A stretch of DNA of 64,000 nucleotides from Ancylobacter gelatini (GTDB lineage: Bacteria > Pseudomonadota > Alphaproteobacteria > Rhizobiales > Xanthobacteraceae). This document shows positions 35,426 through 44,702 of the stretch, piece after piece. The first letter of the stretch is position 1. The number at the start of each line of letters is the position of its first letter. The notes beneath the pieces are model-generated. The model worked only from the letters and a program-made list of their open reading frames with translations. It did no database searches and was not told where the DNA came from. The position numbers were made by a program, and so were the translations under genes. Location: contig NZ_JAKVIL010000005.1 of the NCBI RefSeq assembly GCF_022601675.1, positions 248,001 to 312,000 on the forward strand, in the 5' to 3' direction.

Positions 35426-35667
35426 CCCCGCTCCCCCAAATGATACCTGTCACCATGTACTCTGCTATGGAGACTTAACGCGGCGGATCGGGATATGTTC
35501 ACTAGTGGCCAAAACTTCCGGTGCGTTGGCTCTACAAGCATACCCATGGCAGCGACCTCTTTCATATCGGCAAGCACAGACATGATCGGCAACGGCTCAG
35601 GCCCGGTCGCGGCCCCGGCCCGTACGCGGGGCTGGGCGCTAGGTTGGGCGCGGGTTGGGGCGCGTCG

Positions 35668-36708
35668 ATGACGAAACCACCTGCCGACTCCTTCCAGCCT
35701 CCCGTCTTCTGGCGCCTGATGGACGCGGTCGAGCCGCTGCGCCGCAACCGCCTGCTCGGCGATGTCTGCGGGATCGGGCTGTTCGCCCTCGCGCTAGCCC
35801 TTCGCGCGCTGGTGGACGACGTGCTGCCGGCGGGCTTTCCGTTCCTCACCTTCTTCCCGGCCGTCATCCTGTCGACCGTCATGTTCGGGCTGCGGCCCGG
35901 CATCGTGTGCGCCGTCCTCTCCGCATTGGCGGCGTGGTACTTCTTCATCGGTCCGGCGACCGGCATGGTGCTCACCGGGCAGGCGGCGCTGGCCCTCGGC
36001 TTCTTCGCGTGCATCGCGGCGATCGACATCGCGCTGGTCCATGTCAGCTTCGCCGCCGCCGAGCGGCTGCGGCAGGAGAAGGCGGTGACCGCCAAGCTCT
36101 ATGAGGAACAGCGCACCATGTTCCAGGAGCTGCAGCACCGCGTCGCCAACAACATGCAGTTCGTCGCGGCGCTGCTGATCCTGCACCGGCGCGAGGCCGC
36201 GCAGGCGCCGGAGCGCGCGCTCACCACGCTGGACGAGGCCCGCCGGCGGCTGGAGACCATCGCCCGCCTGCATCGCCGGCTTCATGATCCCGACCGGCTG
36301 GCCCTGCCGATGGAGCCCTATCTGCGTGAGCTGTGCCGCGACCTGCTGGAAGCCGCCGGCGCACGCGCCGTGGTGTGCCACGTCTCGGCCCCGGACGTCA
36401 CGCTGGGCGTCGCGCGCCTCACCACCCTGTCGCTGCTGGTGGCGGAGATCGTCACCAACAGCCTGAAACATGCGTTCGGGCCGCATGGCGTCGGCGCGCT
36501 CGACGTCACGCTGAGCCGCCTCTCCTCCGGCCGCCTCGAACTCGTCATCGTGGATGACGGCCCGGGACTGCCGGATGATTTCGATCTGGAACGCAGCCCG
36601 AGCCTCGGCCTGCGCATCATCCAGGGATTGGCCGGGCAGCTCGACGGCGCGGTCCGCTTCGAAAATCGCAACGGCACGGCCGTTCTGGTCGAGTTCAGCG
36701 CGGCCTGA
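35668..36708 (+). CDS. Membrane sensor histidine kinase, DUF4118 + HisKA_2
   Basis: Protein of 346 residues. Four hydrophobic helices in about residues 20-135 form a DUF4118 module like that of KdpD (GFPFLTFFPAVILSTVMFGL). The dimerisation domain is HisKA_2 with phospho-acceptor His in ELQHRVANNMQF, and the ATPase has EIVTNSLKHAFG, DDGPGLP and SLGLRIIQGLAGQL. Kinases of this class often feed the general stress response through PhyR. No response regulator is adjacent. The start MTKPPADS is chosen because the 49 codons upstream are low-complexity and lack a ribosome binding site. Confidence 0.88.
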   Translation: MTKPPADSFQPPVFWRLMDAVEPLRRNRLLGDVCGIGLFALALALRALVDDVLPAGFPFLTFFPAVILSTVMFGLRPGIVCAVLSALAAWYFFIGPATGMVLTGQAALALGFFACIAAIDIALVHVSFAAAERLRQEKAVTAKLYEEQRTMFQELQHRVANNMQFVAALLILHRREAAQAPERALTTLDEARRRLETIARLHRRLHDPDRLALPMEPYLRELCRDLLEAAGARAVVCHVSAPDVTLGVARLTTLSLLVAEIVTNSLKHAFGPHGVGALDVTLSRLSSGRLELVIVDDGPGLPDDFDLERSPSLGLRIIQGLAGQLDGAVRFENRNGTAVLVEFSAA

Positions 36709-36806
36709 CACGGGGGCAGGCCGTTCGCGGCTCGCAAAAAGCGGTGCGCCCCGGCCCGACATGTTCTAGAAGCGCGAGCGTCACGTTGCCAACGCAGGAG
36801 CGCACC

Positions 36807-38180
36807 ATGCCTGAGACCTTCGACCTCCTCCTCAAGGGCGGCACCGTGGTCAACCAGGATGGCGAGGGGGTGCGCGATATCGGCGTGAAGGCCGGCCGCA
36901 TCGCCGGCATCGGCTCGTTCCATCCCGACCAGGCCGGCGAGACCATCGACTGCACCGGCCTGCACATATTGCCCGGCGTGATCGATACCCAGGTCCATTT
37001 CCGCGAGCCGGGACTGGATCACAAGGAAGACCTCGAATCAGGCTCCCGCGCCGCGGTGATGGGCGGCGTCACCGCCGTGTTCGAAATGCCGAACACCAAC
37101 CCGCTCACCATCTCGGCGAGCGCGCTGGAAGACAAGCTCGCCCGCGCGCACGGCCGCATGCATTGCGACTTCGCCTTCTTCGTCGGCGGCACCCATGACA
37201 ATGTGAAGGACCTGCCGGAGCTGGAGATGCTGCCCGGCGCGGCCGGCATTAAGGTGTTCATCGGCTCCTCCACCGGCTCGCTGCTGGTGGCCGACGATCC
37301 GGGCGTGCGCGCCATCCTGAAAGTCATCCGCCGCCGGGCCTCGTTCCATTGCGAGGACGAGCCGCGCCTCGAAGAGCGCAAGCACCTGCGCGTGGCCGGC
37401 GATCCCTCCTCGCACCCGGTGTGGCGCGACGAGATCGCCGCGCTCACCGCCACCACCCGCCTCGTCAACCTGGCGCGCGAGGTCGGCAAGCGCATCCACG
37501 TCCTGCACATCACCTCACAGGAGGAGATGGAGTTCCTGCGCGGCGCCAAGGATGTCGCCACCGTCGAGGTGACGCCCCATCACCTGACCATGGACGACAG
37601 CTGGTATGGCCGCCTTGGCTCGATGGTGCAGATGAACCCGCCGGTGCGGGCCGCCCATCACCGCGCCGCCATCTGGCGAGGCCTGTCGGAAGGCGTGGTC
37701 GACGTGCTCGGCTCCGACCACGCGCCCCACACGCTGGAGGAAAAGGCCAAGCCCTATCCGAACAGCCCCTCGGGCATGACCGGCGTGCAGACGCTGGTGC
37801 CGATGATGCTGGACCATGTGAATGCCGGCCGGCTCTCGCTCGCCCGCTTCGTCGACCTCTCCAGCGCCGGCCCGGCGCGCATCTTCAACATCGCGACCAA
37901 GGGCCGGATCGCGGTCGGCTACGATGCCGATTTCACCATTGTCGACCTCAAGCGCCGGCAGACCATCCGCAACGAATGGATCGCCTCCAAGCCCGGCTGG
38001 ACGCCCTATGACGGCGTCGAGGTCACCGGCTGGCCGGTGGGGACGCTCATTCGCGGCAACAAGGTGATGTGGGAAGGCGAGCTGACCGGCCCCTCCGGCG
38101 GCGCCCCCGTGCGCTTCATGGAAGCGCTGGAGCCGACCCGCCCCACCCGCACCCCGACCCTGCTGGAGCGGCTGGGCTAG
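36807..38180 (+). CDS. Dihydroorotase-like amidohydrolase
   Basis: Protein of 457 residues of the class I dihydroorotase group. The metal site is largely intact: K149 (carbamate, AGIKVF), H181 (FHCEDE), H234 (VLHITS) and D304 (GSDHAPHT). The first motif, normally HXH, reads DTQVHFREPG, with Q62 replacing the first His and H64 kept. Either the enzyme works with an altered site or it is a PyrC-like paralog. CAGGAG precedes the start. The last 16 bases including the stop are duplicated in tandem. Confidence 0.88.
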   Translation: MPETFDLLLKGGTVVNQDGEGVRDIGVKAGRIAGIGSFHPDQAGETIDCTGLHILPGVIDTQVHFREPGLDHKEDLESGSRAAVMGGVTAVFEMPNTNPLTISASALEDKLARAHGRMHCDFAFFVGGTHDNVKDLPELEMLPGAAGIKVFIGSSTGSLLVADDPGVRAILKVIRRRASFHCEDEPRLEERKHLRVAGDPSSHPVWRDEIAALTATTRLVNLAREVGKRIHVLHITSQEEMEFLRGAKDVATVEVTPHHLTMDDSWYGRLGSMVQMNPPVRAAHHRAAIWRGLSEGVVDVLGSDHAPHTLEEKAKPYPNSPSGMTGVQTLVPMMLDHVNAGRLSLARFVDLSSAGPARIFNIATKGRIAVGYDADFTIVDLKRRQTIRNEWIASKPGWTPYDGVEVTGWPVGTLIRGNKVMWEGELTGPSGGAPVRFMEALEPTRPTRTPTLLERLG

Positions 38181-38196
38181 GGAGCGGCTGGGCTAG
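38165..38196. repeat. Exact 16-base tandem duplication over the stop codon
   Basis: GGAGCGGCTGGGCTAG occurs at 38165-38180 and again at 38181-38196. The first copy ends with the TAG stop of the dihydroorotase-like gene. The second copy contains the stop codon of truA on the other strand (CTA at 38193-38195). The duplication therefore links the two convergent gene ends. Confidence 0.92.
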
Positions 38197-38930
38197 TACG
38201 TCACTTCCGCCAGATACAGCCCGGCGGAGGGGGCCATCGGGCCGCAGCGTGTGCGGTCCTTCGCTTCCAGCGCGGCGCTCACATCGTCCGGCGTCCACGC
38301 GCCCTCGCCGACCTTCACCAGCGTGCCGACCATGGAGCGCACCTGGTGGTGGAGGAAGGAGCGCGCCGCCGCGTGGACGCGGATTTCGCCGTCCAGCGTC
38401 TCCACCTCCAGCCGGTCCAGCGTCTTCACCGGCGAGGCGGACTGGCAGCCAATGGCGCGGAAGGTGGTGAAGTCGTGCCGCCCGACCAGCCGCGCCGCGC
38501 CCAGCGCCATCGCCGCGACATCGAGCGGCCGGCGGATGCGCCACGCCCGGTCGCGCTCCAGCGCGAGGTCGGCGCGGCGCACGATCAGCCGGTAGACATA
38601 GCGCCGCCCCGTCGCCGAGAACCGGGCGTGGAAATCATCCGCCACCCGCTCGGCCGTCAGCACCGCGACCGGGTGCGGGCGCAGATGCGCGTTCATGGCG
38701 TCGCGCACCGTGTCGGCGCGCCACTCCTTCGCCAGTTCGACATGGCCGACCTGCCCGGTGGCGTGCACCCCCGAATCGGTGCGCCCCGCGCCATGGACCG
38801 GCGCATCCTCGCCGGAAAAGCGCCGCACGGCGTCGGCCAGCACGCCTTGCACACTCGGCTGGCCGTCCTGGATCTGCCAGCCGGCGAAGGGCGTGCCGTC
38901 ATATTCGATGGTCAGCTTGTAGCGGGGCAT
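38193..38930 (-). CDS. truA: tRNA pseudouridine(38-40) synthase TruA
   Basis: Protein of 245 residues. It opens [18 protein letters not shown] and has the catalytic Asp in [14 protein letters not shown], the TruA signature. [19 protein letters not shown] near the C-terminus also matches. It isomerises U38-U40 in tRNA anticodon stems. It converges with the dihydroorotase-like gene; the tandem duplication there reaches its stop codon. It is divergent from polA. Confidence 0.96.
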   Translation of the reverse strand: MPRYKLTIEYDGTPFAGWQIQDGQPSVQGVLADAVRRFSGEDAPVHGAGRTDSGVHATGQVGHVELAKEWRADTVRDAMNAHLRPHPVAVLTAERVADDFHARFSATGRRYVYRLIVRRADLALERDRAWRIRRPLDVAAMALGAARLVGRHDFTTFRAIGCQSASPVKTLDRLEVETLDGEIRVHAAARSFLHHQVRSMVGTLVKVGEGAWTPDDVSAALEAKDRTRCGPMAPSAGLYLAEVTY

Positions 38931-39032
38931 GGTTTCATCCTCGCGGGTTCTCTAAGCCCGCCGCCGCGCGCGGGCAATGGTTGCCCCCCTCTCCCGCTTG
39001 GGGCATCGTGCCGGCCCGAAACGGAGCCCCCC

Positions 39033-41999
39033 ATGTCCGAGACCTCCAGGGAAGAGCCGGTCGATGCCGGCGACCATGTCGTCCTCATCGACGGCTCGGC
39101 CTATATCTTCCGCGCCTATCATGCCCTGCCCCCGCTCACCCGCTCCTCGGACAAGCTCCCGGTCGGCGCGGTGGCGGGGTTCTGCAACATGCTGTGGAAG
39201 CTGGTGCGGGCCGGACAGAATGGCGGCGGGTTCTCGCCCAGGCCCACCCATCTCGCCGTGGTGTTCGACAAGAGCGAACAGACCTTCCGCAAGGACATCT
39301 ACCCGCTCTACAAGGCGCAGCGCCCGGAGCTGCCGGAGGATTTGCGCCCGCAATTCCCGCTGATCCGCGAGGCCACCCGCGCATTCGACCTCGCCTGCGT
39401 CGAGCAGGCCGGCTTCGAGGCCGACGACCTGATCGCGACCTATGCCGAACAGGCCAAGGCGCGCGGGGCGCAGGTCACCGTCATCTCCTCCGACAAGGAC
39501 CTGATGCAGCTCGTCGACCGTCTGGTGCGCATGTACGACCCGATGAAGGACAAGGCCATCGGCACGGAGGAGGTATTCGAGAAATTCGGCGTCGCGCCGG
39601 AAAAGGTGGTCGACGTGCAGTCGCTGGCCGGCGATTCGGTGGACAACGTGCCGGGCGTGCCGGGCATCGGCATCAAGACCGCCGCGCAGCTTCTCGCCGA
39701 ATATGGCGACCTCGACACCCTGTTGGCCCGCGCCGGCGAGATCAAGCAGACCAAGCGCCGCGAGAACCTGATCGAGTTCGCCGACCAGGCCCGGTTGTCG
39801 CGCGAATTGGTGACGCTGAAGCGCGACGTGCCGCTCGACGTGCCGCTCGACGACATCGCGGTGGTGGAGCCCGAGGGCAAGCGGCTGATCGCCTTCCTCA
39901 AGGCGATGGAGTTCACCACCCTCACCCGCCGCGTCGCGGAAGCCTATGAGATCGAGGCCGCCGCCGTCGAGCCGGACCCGGCGCTGAAGGCGGGGGGGGC
40001 GGAGAGCGACGCCCTCGCCAGCCTCGCCGACCCGGCGGATGGCACCAAAACCGCCGACGGCGCGCCGAAATCGCCGGTCGGCGCGGCGGGCAATGCCCTC
40101 ACCCCGCAAGCGCTCTCCGCCGCCCGCGTGGCCGAGGGCACCGCGACCCCGGTCGACCGCGCGCGCTACGAGACCGTCACCACCCTCGCCCGGCTGAAGG
40201 AATGGATCGCACGCGCCGCCGACCTCGGTGTGGTCGCGGTCGATACCGAAACCACCGGGCTCGACGCCATGGCGGCCGATCTGGTCGGCATCTCGCTGGC
40301 CACCGCACCCAACGAAGCCTGCTACATCCCGCTCACCCACAAGGGCGGCGATGAGGGGCTGTTCAGCGAAGGCCTGCTGCCGGGCCAGATTGCGCTCGAA
40401 GACGCGATCACCGCGCTGAAGCCGCTGCTGGAGCATCCCGGCGTGCTCAAGATCGGCCAGAACATGAAATATGACTGGCTGATCTTCGCGCGCTACGGCA
40501 TCGAGGTCGGCCCCTATGACGACACGATGCTGATCTCCTACGTGCTCGATGCCGGCGCCTCGCCCCATGGCATGGACCCGCTCTCGATCCGCTGGCTCGG
40601 CCACACGCCGATCAAATATGAAGAGGTCGCCGGCAAGGGCAAGAACGCCGTCACCTTCGACCGCGTGACCATCGAGAAGGCGGTCGAGTACGCCGCCGAG
40701 GATGCCGACGTCACGCTGCGGCTGTGGCGCGTGCTCAAGCCCCGGCTGGCATCGGAAGGCAAGGTCGCGGTCTATGAGACGCTGGAGCGCCCGCTGGTCG
40801 CGGTGCTCGGCAACATGGAGCGGCGCGGCATCCTCATCGACCGGCAGATGCTGTCGCGGCTCTCGGGCGAATTCGCCCAGGGCATGGCGCGGCTGGAGGC
40901 GGATATCTCGCAAATGGCGGGCGAGAGCTTCAACCCCGGCTCGCCCAAGCAGCTCGGCGACATCCTGTTCGGCAAGATGCAGATTCCCGGCGGCCGCAAG
41001 ACCCCGACCGGGGCATGGTCCACCGGCGCCGACGTGCTGGAAGAGCTGGCGGAGGCGGGCCACGAACTGCCGCGCCGCATCCTCGACTGGCGCCAGTTGC
41101 AGAAGCTCAAATCAACCTATGCCGACGCGCTGCCGACCTATGTGAACCGCGACACCGGGCGCGTGCACACCTCCTTCGCCCTCGCCGCCACCACGACGGG
41201 CCGGCTCTCCTCCTCCGAGCCTAACCTGCAGAACATCCCGGTGCGCACCGAGGAAGGCCGCAAGATCCGCAAGGCCTTTATCGCCGAGCGCGGCCACAAG
41301 CTGGTCTCGGCGGACTATTCGCAGATCGAACTGCGCCTGCTTGCCGAGATCGCCGACACCCCGTCCTTGCGTCAGGCGTTCCAGGACGGGCTGGACATCC
41401 ATGCCATGACCGCGTCGGAGATGTTCGGCGTGCCGATCGAGGGCATGCCGGGCGAGGTGCGCCGGCGTGCGAAGGCGATCAATTTCGGCATCATCTACGG
41501 CATTTCGGCCTTCGGGCTGGCCAACCAGCTCTCGATCCCGCGGGAGGAGGCGGGGGCCTATATCAAACGCTATTTCGAGCGCTTCCCCGGCATCCGCGCC
41601 TATATGGACGAGACCCGCGCCTTCGCCCGCGAGCACGGTTATGTGGAGACGCTGTTCGGCCGGCGCTGCCACTACCCGGACATCAACGCCAAGAACCCCT
41701 CGATCCGCGCCTTCAACGAGCGCGCGGCGATCAATGCCCGGCTTCAGGGCTCCGCCGCCGACATCATCCGCCGCGCCATGGCGCGCATGGACGCCGCGCT
41801 GGAAACCGCGCGCCTTTCCGCCCGCATGCTGCTGCAGGTGCATGACGAACTGATCTTCGAGGTGCCGGACGAGGAGATCGAGGCGACGCTGCCCGTGGTG
41901 CGCGAGGTGATGGAACAGGCGGCGCTGCCGGCCGTCGCGCTCGCCGTGCCGCTGAAGGTCGATGCCCGCGCCGCGCAGAACTGGGACGAGGCACATTGA
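39033..41999 (+). CDS. polA: DNA polymerase I
   Basis: Protein of 988 residues with all three domains. The 5'-3' exonuclease (about 1-300) shows VLIDGSAYIFRAYHAL, FEADDLIATYA and VPGVPGIGIKTAAQLL. A Pro/Ala-rich linker (about 310-370) leads to the 3'-5' exonuclease with VAVDTETTGLDAM. The polymerase has DYSQIELRLLAEI, RRAKAINFGIIYGIS and HDELIFEVP. It fills gaps and removes primers. The linker DNA contains a run of eight G at 39992-39999 and a 12-base tandem repeat giving VPLDVPLDD. The ORF is open far upstream, but the start at 39033 fits the family. Confidence 0.97.
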   Translation: MSETSREEPVDAGDHVVLIDGSAYIFRAYHALPPLTRSSDKLPVGAVAGFCNMLWKLVRAGQNGGGFSPRPTHLAVVFDKSEQTFRKDIYPLYKAQRPELPEDLRPQFPLIREATRAFDLACVEQAGFEADDLIATYAEQAKARGAQVTVISSDKDLMQLVDRLVRMYDPMKDKAIGTEEVFEKFGVAPEKVVDVQSLAGDSVDNVPGVPGIGIKTAAQLLAEYGDLDTLLARAGEIKQTKRRENLIEFADQARLSRELVTLKRDVPLDVPLDDIAVVEPEGKRLIAFLKAMEFTTLTRRVAEAYEIEAAAVEPDPALKAGGAESDALASLADPADGTKTADGAPKSPVGAAGNALTPQALSAARVAEGTATPVDRARYETVTTLARLKEWIARAADLGVVAVDTETTGLDAMAADLVGISLATAPNEACYIPLTHKGGDEGLFSEGLLPGQIALEDAITALKPLLEHPGVLKIGQNMKYDWLIFARYGIEVGPYDDTMLISYVLDAGASPHGMDPLSIRWLGHTPIKYEEVAGKGKNAVTFDRVTIEKAVEYAAEDADVTLRLWRVLKPRLASEGKVAVYETLERPLVAVLGNMERRGILIDRQMLSRLSGEFAQGMARLEADISQMAGESFNPGSPKQLGDILFGKMQIPGGRKTPTGAWSTGADVLEELAEAGHELPRRILDWRQLQKLKSTYADALPTYVNRDTGRVHTSFALAATTTGRLSSSEPNLQNIPVRTEEGRKIRKAFIAERGHKLVSADYSQIELRLLAEIADTPSLRQAFQDGLDIHAMTASEMFGVPIEGMPGEVRRRAKAINFGIIYGISAFGLANQLSIPREEAGAYIKRYFERFPGIRAYMDETRAFAREHGYVETLFGRRCHYPDINAKNPSIRAFNERAAINARLQGSAADIIRRAMARMDAALETARLSARMLLQVHDELIFEVPDEEIEATLPVVREVMEQAALPAVALAVPLKVDARAAQNWDEAH

Positions 42000-42044
42000 G
42001 GGTACCGGCGACAAGCCGGCTAACCGAGCGCGCAAATCGAGCAG

Positions 42045-42078
42045 CCCCATCCTCTCCCCGCGGGGGGAGAGGATGGGG
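42045..42078. terminator. 15-bp perfect palindromic hairpin between polA and ohr
   Basis: CCCCATCCTCTCCCC (42045-42059) and GGGGAGAGGATGGGG (42064-42078) pair perfectly around GCGG. It lies between the convergent 3' ends of polA and ohr and could stop transcription from both sides. Its CTCTCCCCGCGGGGGGAGAG core resembles short palindromic repeats scattered through many Hyphomicrobiales genomes, so it may be a dispersed element used as a terminator. Confidence 0.75.
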
Positions 42079-42087
42079 TTCGGTGCC

Positions 42088-42504
42088 TTACGCCACCGCG
42101 AGCTCGACCGGAATGTTCCCGCGCGTCGCCTTGGAATAGGGGCACATCTGGTGCGCGGCCTCGATCACTTCCTGCGCCTCGTCCTTGGAGAGCGCGGGCG
42201 CCTTGAGTGTGAGCTTCACGGCGAGGCTGAAGCCGTCATCGCCCTTTACCAGAGAGGCCGCGACCGTCACGGCGGCGCCCGTCACATCCAGCTTCTTCTG
42301 CCGGCCGACCGCCTCGACCGCCGAACCGAAACAGGCCGCATAGCCGGTCGCGAACAAATGCTCGGGCGTGGTCTTGCCGGAATCGAGCACGCCATTATTC
42401 GGCATGGCGAGATCGACGGAAACCGAGCCGTCGCTGGTCTGCGAATGGCCGTTGCGGCCGCCAATGGCGGTGGCGGTTCCCGTGAACAGAACAGTGCCGG
42501 ACAT
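42088..42504 (-). CDS. ohr: Organic hydroperoxide resistance protein, Ohr/OsmC family
   Basis: Protein of 138 residues, the usual Ohr length. The two catalytic cysteines are C58 in GYAACFGSAV and C121 in HQMCPYSKATRGN. It reduces organic hydroperoxides with lipoyl or thiol donors in the cytoplasm. The start has GGGAGA upstream on the minus strand. It is usually controlled by a MarR-type OhrR, but none is next to it here. Confidence 0.95.
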   Translation of the reverse strand: MSGTVLFTGTATAIGGRNGHSQTSDGSVSVDLAMPNNGVLDSGKTTPEHLFATGYAACFGSAVEAVGRQKKLDVTGAAVTVAASLVKGDDGFSLAVKLTLKAPALSKDEAQEVIEAAHQMCPYSKATRGNIPVELAVA

Positions 42505-42654
42505 GATGTGTCTCCCTTTGGGTTTTGACCGAGAATGACAGCCTCCTGCTAAAATGGTGCGACAGGCCGACACGACAACCGCCCCCTGTCCGAACCGCAC
42601 GCCGCTCCTGCATGCGCGCCCTGCATCCGCGGCTCTTGTGCGGCAGGCGGAGGC

Positions 42655-43563
42655 ATGGCACTTGGCCGTTCCATGAAAGCTGAAGCCGCTCCCGCTCTGC
42701 CGCCCTGCCTTCCCTTCTCGGAACTCGCGCCGCGCTATGACGTGCTGCTGTGCGACGTGTGGGGCGTGCTCCACAACGGGGCGCAGGGCCGCCCGGACGC
42801 CGCCAATGCCTTGGAACGCGCCCGCGCGGCCGGCGCCACGGTCATCCTGGTCTCCAACGCCCCGCGTCCGCCCGATGGCGTGGCGAAGATCCTGGACGGC
42901 TTCGGAATTCCGCGCAGCGCCTATGACGCCATCGTGACCTCCGGCATGGTCACGACAGCGCTGCTGGCGGAGCGGCCGGGCGTGCGGATGTGGCATCTCG
43001 GCCCCGATCGCGACCTCGGCATCTATGTCGGGCTCGACCTCGTGCTCACCGATCTGAAAAGCGCCGAGCTGATCGTCTGCACCGGCCTGTTCGACGACAC
43101 GGTGGAGACACCGGAGGATTATCACGACACGCTGAAGGCGGCGAAGGCGCGCGACCTTCCCTTCATCTGCGCCAACCCGGACATCGTGGTGGAGCGCGGC
43201 GGCGAACTGATCTGGTGCGCCGGGGCCATCGCGGAAGCGTATGAAGCGCTCGGCGGTTCCGCGGTCTATTGTGGCAAGCCGCACCGGCCGATCTACCAGA
43301 CCGCCTTCGACACCGCCCGCGCGCTCAGGGGCAGCGACACACCGCGCGAAAGATTCCTCGCCATCGGCGACGCGCTGCGCACCGATCTCGCTGGCGCGCT
43401 GGGCGCGGGCATTGACTGCCTGTTCGTCGCCGCCGGCATCCATGCCGGCGAGCTTGGGCTGGAAGACACTGGCACACTCGATCCGCACGCGTTGGCGCGC
43501 CTGCTGGAAGACGGCCCCGGCCGGCCCGCCGCCGTCACCACCCGGCTGGCCTGGGGCGCGTGA
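42655..43563 (+). CDS. HAD-IIA hydrolase (TIGR01459-like)
   Basis: Haloacid dehalogenase-type phosphatase of 302 residues. Motif I is LLCDVWGVLHNG (the catalytic Asp pair in DVWGV), motif II is VILVSNAPRP, and motif III/IV includes GKPHRPIYQTAF and AIGDALRTDLAGA. This branch is related to NagD-type nucleotide and sugar phosphatases; the substrate is not known. In this group the gene typically lies before ribF, as here. A second ATG at 42673 could be the true start. Confidence 0.88.
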   Translation: MALGRSMKAEAAPALPPCLPFSELAPRYDVLLCDVWGVLHNGAQGRPDAANALERARAAGATVILVSNAPRPPDGVAKILDGFGIPRSAYDAIVTSGMVTTALLAERPGVRMWHLGPDRDLGIYVGLDLVLTDLKSAELIVCTGLFDDTVETPEDYHDTLKAAKARDLPFICANPDIVVERGGELIWCAGAIAEAYEALGGSAVYCGKPHRPIYQTAFDTARALRGSDTPRERFLAIGDALRTDLAGALGAGIDCLFVAAGIHAGELGLEDTGTLDPHALARLLEDGPGRPAAVTTRLAWGA

Positions 43564-43662
43564 TGAACAGCGGGGGCGGCGTCGGTTCCGGCCTTGACGG
43601 CACGCCACCCTGTCGCCTTCCATGCCCACCGGCCCGCACGGACGGGTGCCGAGCGTAGCGAC

Positions 43663-44616
43663 ATGACCCACCCCACCGTTTCCCTGAAGCCTTTCATGGT
43701 ACTGCGCGGCGGCGACACGCTGCCGGCAGCGCTCCACGGGCCGGTGGTGGCGATCGGCAATTTCGACGGCGTGCATCGCGGCCACCGCGCGGTGATCGGC
43801 ACCGCGATCGAACAGGCCCGCTCCTTCGGCAAGCCGGCGCTGGCGCTGACCTTCGAGCCGCACCCGCGCGCCTTCTTCCGCCCGGACGAGCCGATGTTCC
43901 GCCTCACCCCCGAGCCGATGAAGCTCGCCCGCCTCGCCGAGACCGGGCTCGACGGCGCGGTGGTGCTCGGCTTCGATGCGGCGCTGGCCGCCCGCGATGC
44001 CGAGAGCTTCGTCGCCGACATTCTGGTCGGCCAGCTCGGCGTCGCCATGGTGGTGGCCGGGTTCGACTTCCATTTCGGCAAGGGCCGCTCGGGTTCGCCC
44101 GCCTTTCTGCGCGAGGCCGGGGCGCGGCACGGCTTCCGGGTCGAGATCGTGCCGCCGCTGCTGGACGAGGGCGCGCAGATTTCCTCTTCCGCGATCCGCG
44201 CCGCGCTGGCGCAGGGCCGTGTCGAGCAGGCCGCCGACATGCTCGGTGCGCCATGGGAGATCGAGGCCGAGGTGATCCATGGCGACAAGCGCGGGCGCGA
44301 GTTCGGCTATCCCACCGCCAATATGCGGCTCGACCCCTCGATCCAGCTCGCCCACGGCATCTACGCCGTGACGCTGGAGATTGACGGCGCGCGTCGCCCC
44401 GGCGTCGCCAGCTTCGGCCGGCGCCCGACCTTCGACGACGGCGCGCCCCGGCTGGAGAGCTTCGTGTTCGACTTCACCGGCGATCTTTACGGCCGGCGGC
44501 TGCGCGTCGCCTTCCACGCCTATCTGCGCCCCGAGCTGAAGTTCGACAGCATCGAGGCGCTGATCGCGCAGATGGACATCGACAGCGCCAAGGCGCGGGC
44601 CGCGCTCGGGTCGTAG
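43663..44616 (+). CDS. ribF: Bifunctional riboflavin kinase/FAD synthetase
   Basis: Protein of 317 residues. The N-terminal FAD synthetase (adenylyltransferase) domain has [18 protein letters not shown] with the nucleotide-binding GVHRGH, and [15 protein letters not shown]. The C-terminal riboflavin kinase domain shows [15 protein letters not shown]. It converts riboflavin to FMN and FAD. The order ribF-ileS-lspA is conserved in alphaproteobacteria. The chosen ATG is the first that fits the family. Confidence 0.96.
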   Translation: MTHPTVSLKPFMVLRGGDTLPAALHGPVVAIGNFDGVHRGHRAVIGTAIEQARSFGKPALALTFEPHPRAFFRPDEPMFRLTPEPMKLARLAETGLDGAVVLGFDAALAARDAESFVADILVGQLGVAMVVAGFDFHFGKGRSGSPAFLREAGARHGFRVEIVPPLLDEGAQISSSAIRAALAQGRVEQAADMLGAPWEIEAEVIHGDKRGREFGYPTANMRLDPSIQLAHGIYAVTLEIDGARRPGVASFGRRPTFDDGAPRLESFVFDFTGDLYGRRLRVAFHAYLRPELKFDSIEALIAQMDIDSAKARAALGS

Positions 44617-44702
44617 CGTTTGAAGGCGTCCGGCAGGCTTCCACGCCCTTGCACCGCCCCGTCGCTGCGCTTAAACCGTGCGGCGAGAACGAGGAGCGCG
44701 TC

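Noticed and set aside
38346-39032. 229-codon upstream extension of polA
   Set aside because: It is antisense to truA and low in complexity. The polA start at 39033 gives the expected N-terminus.
42505-44517. Long upstream extension of the ohr frame on the minus strand
   Set aside because: Only the last 138 codons match Ohr; the rest lies antisense to the HAD hydrolase and ribF genes.
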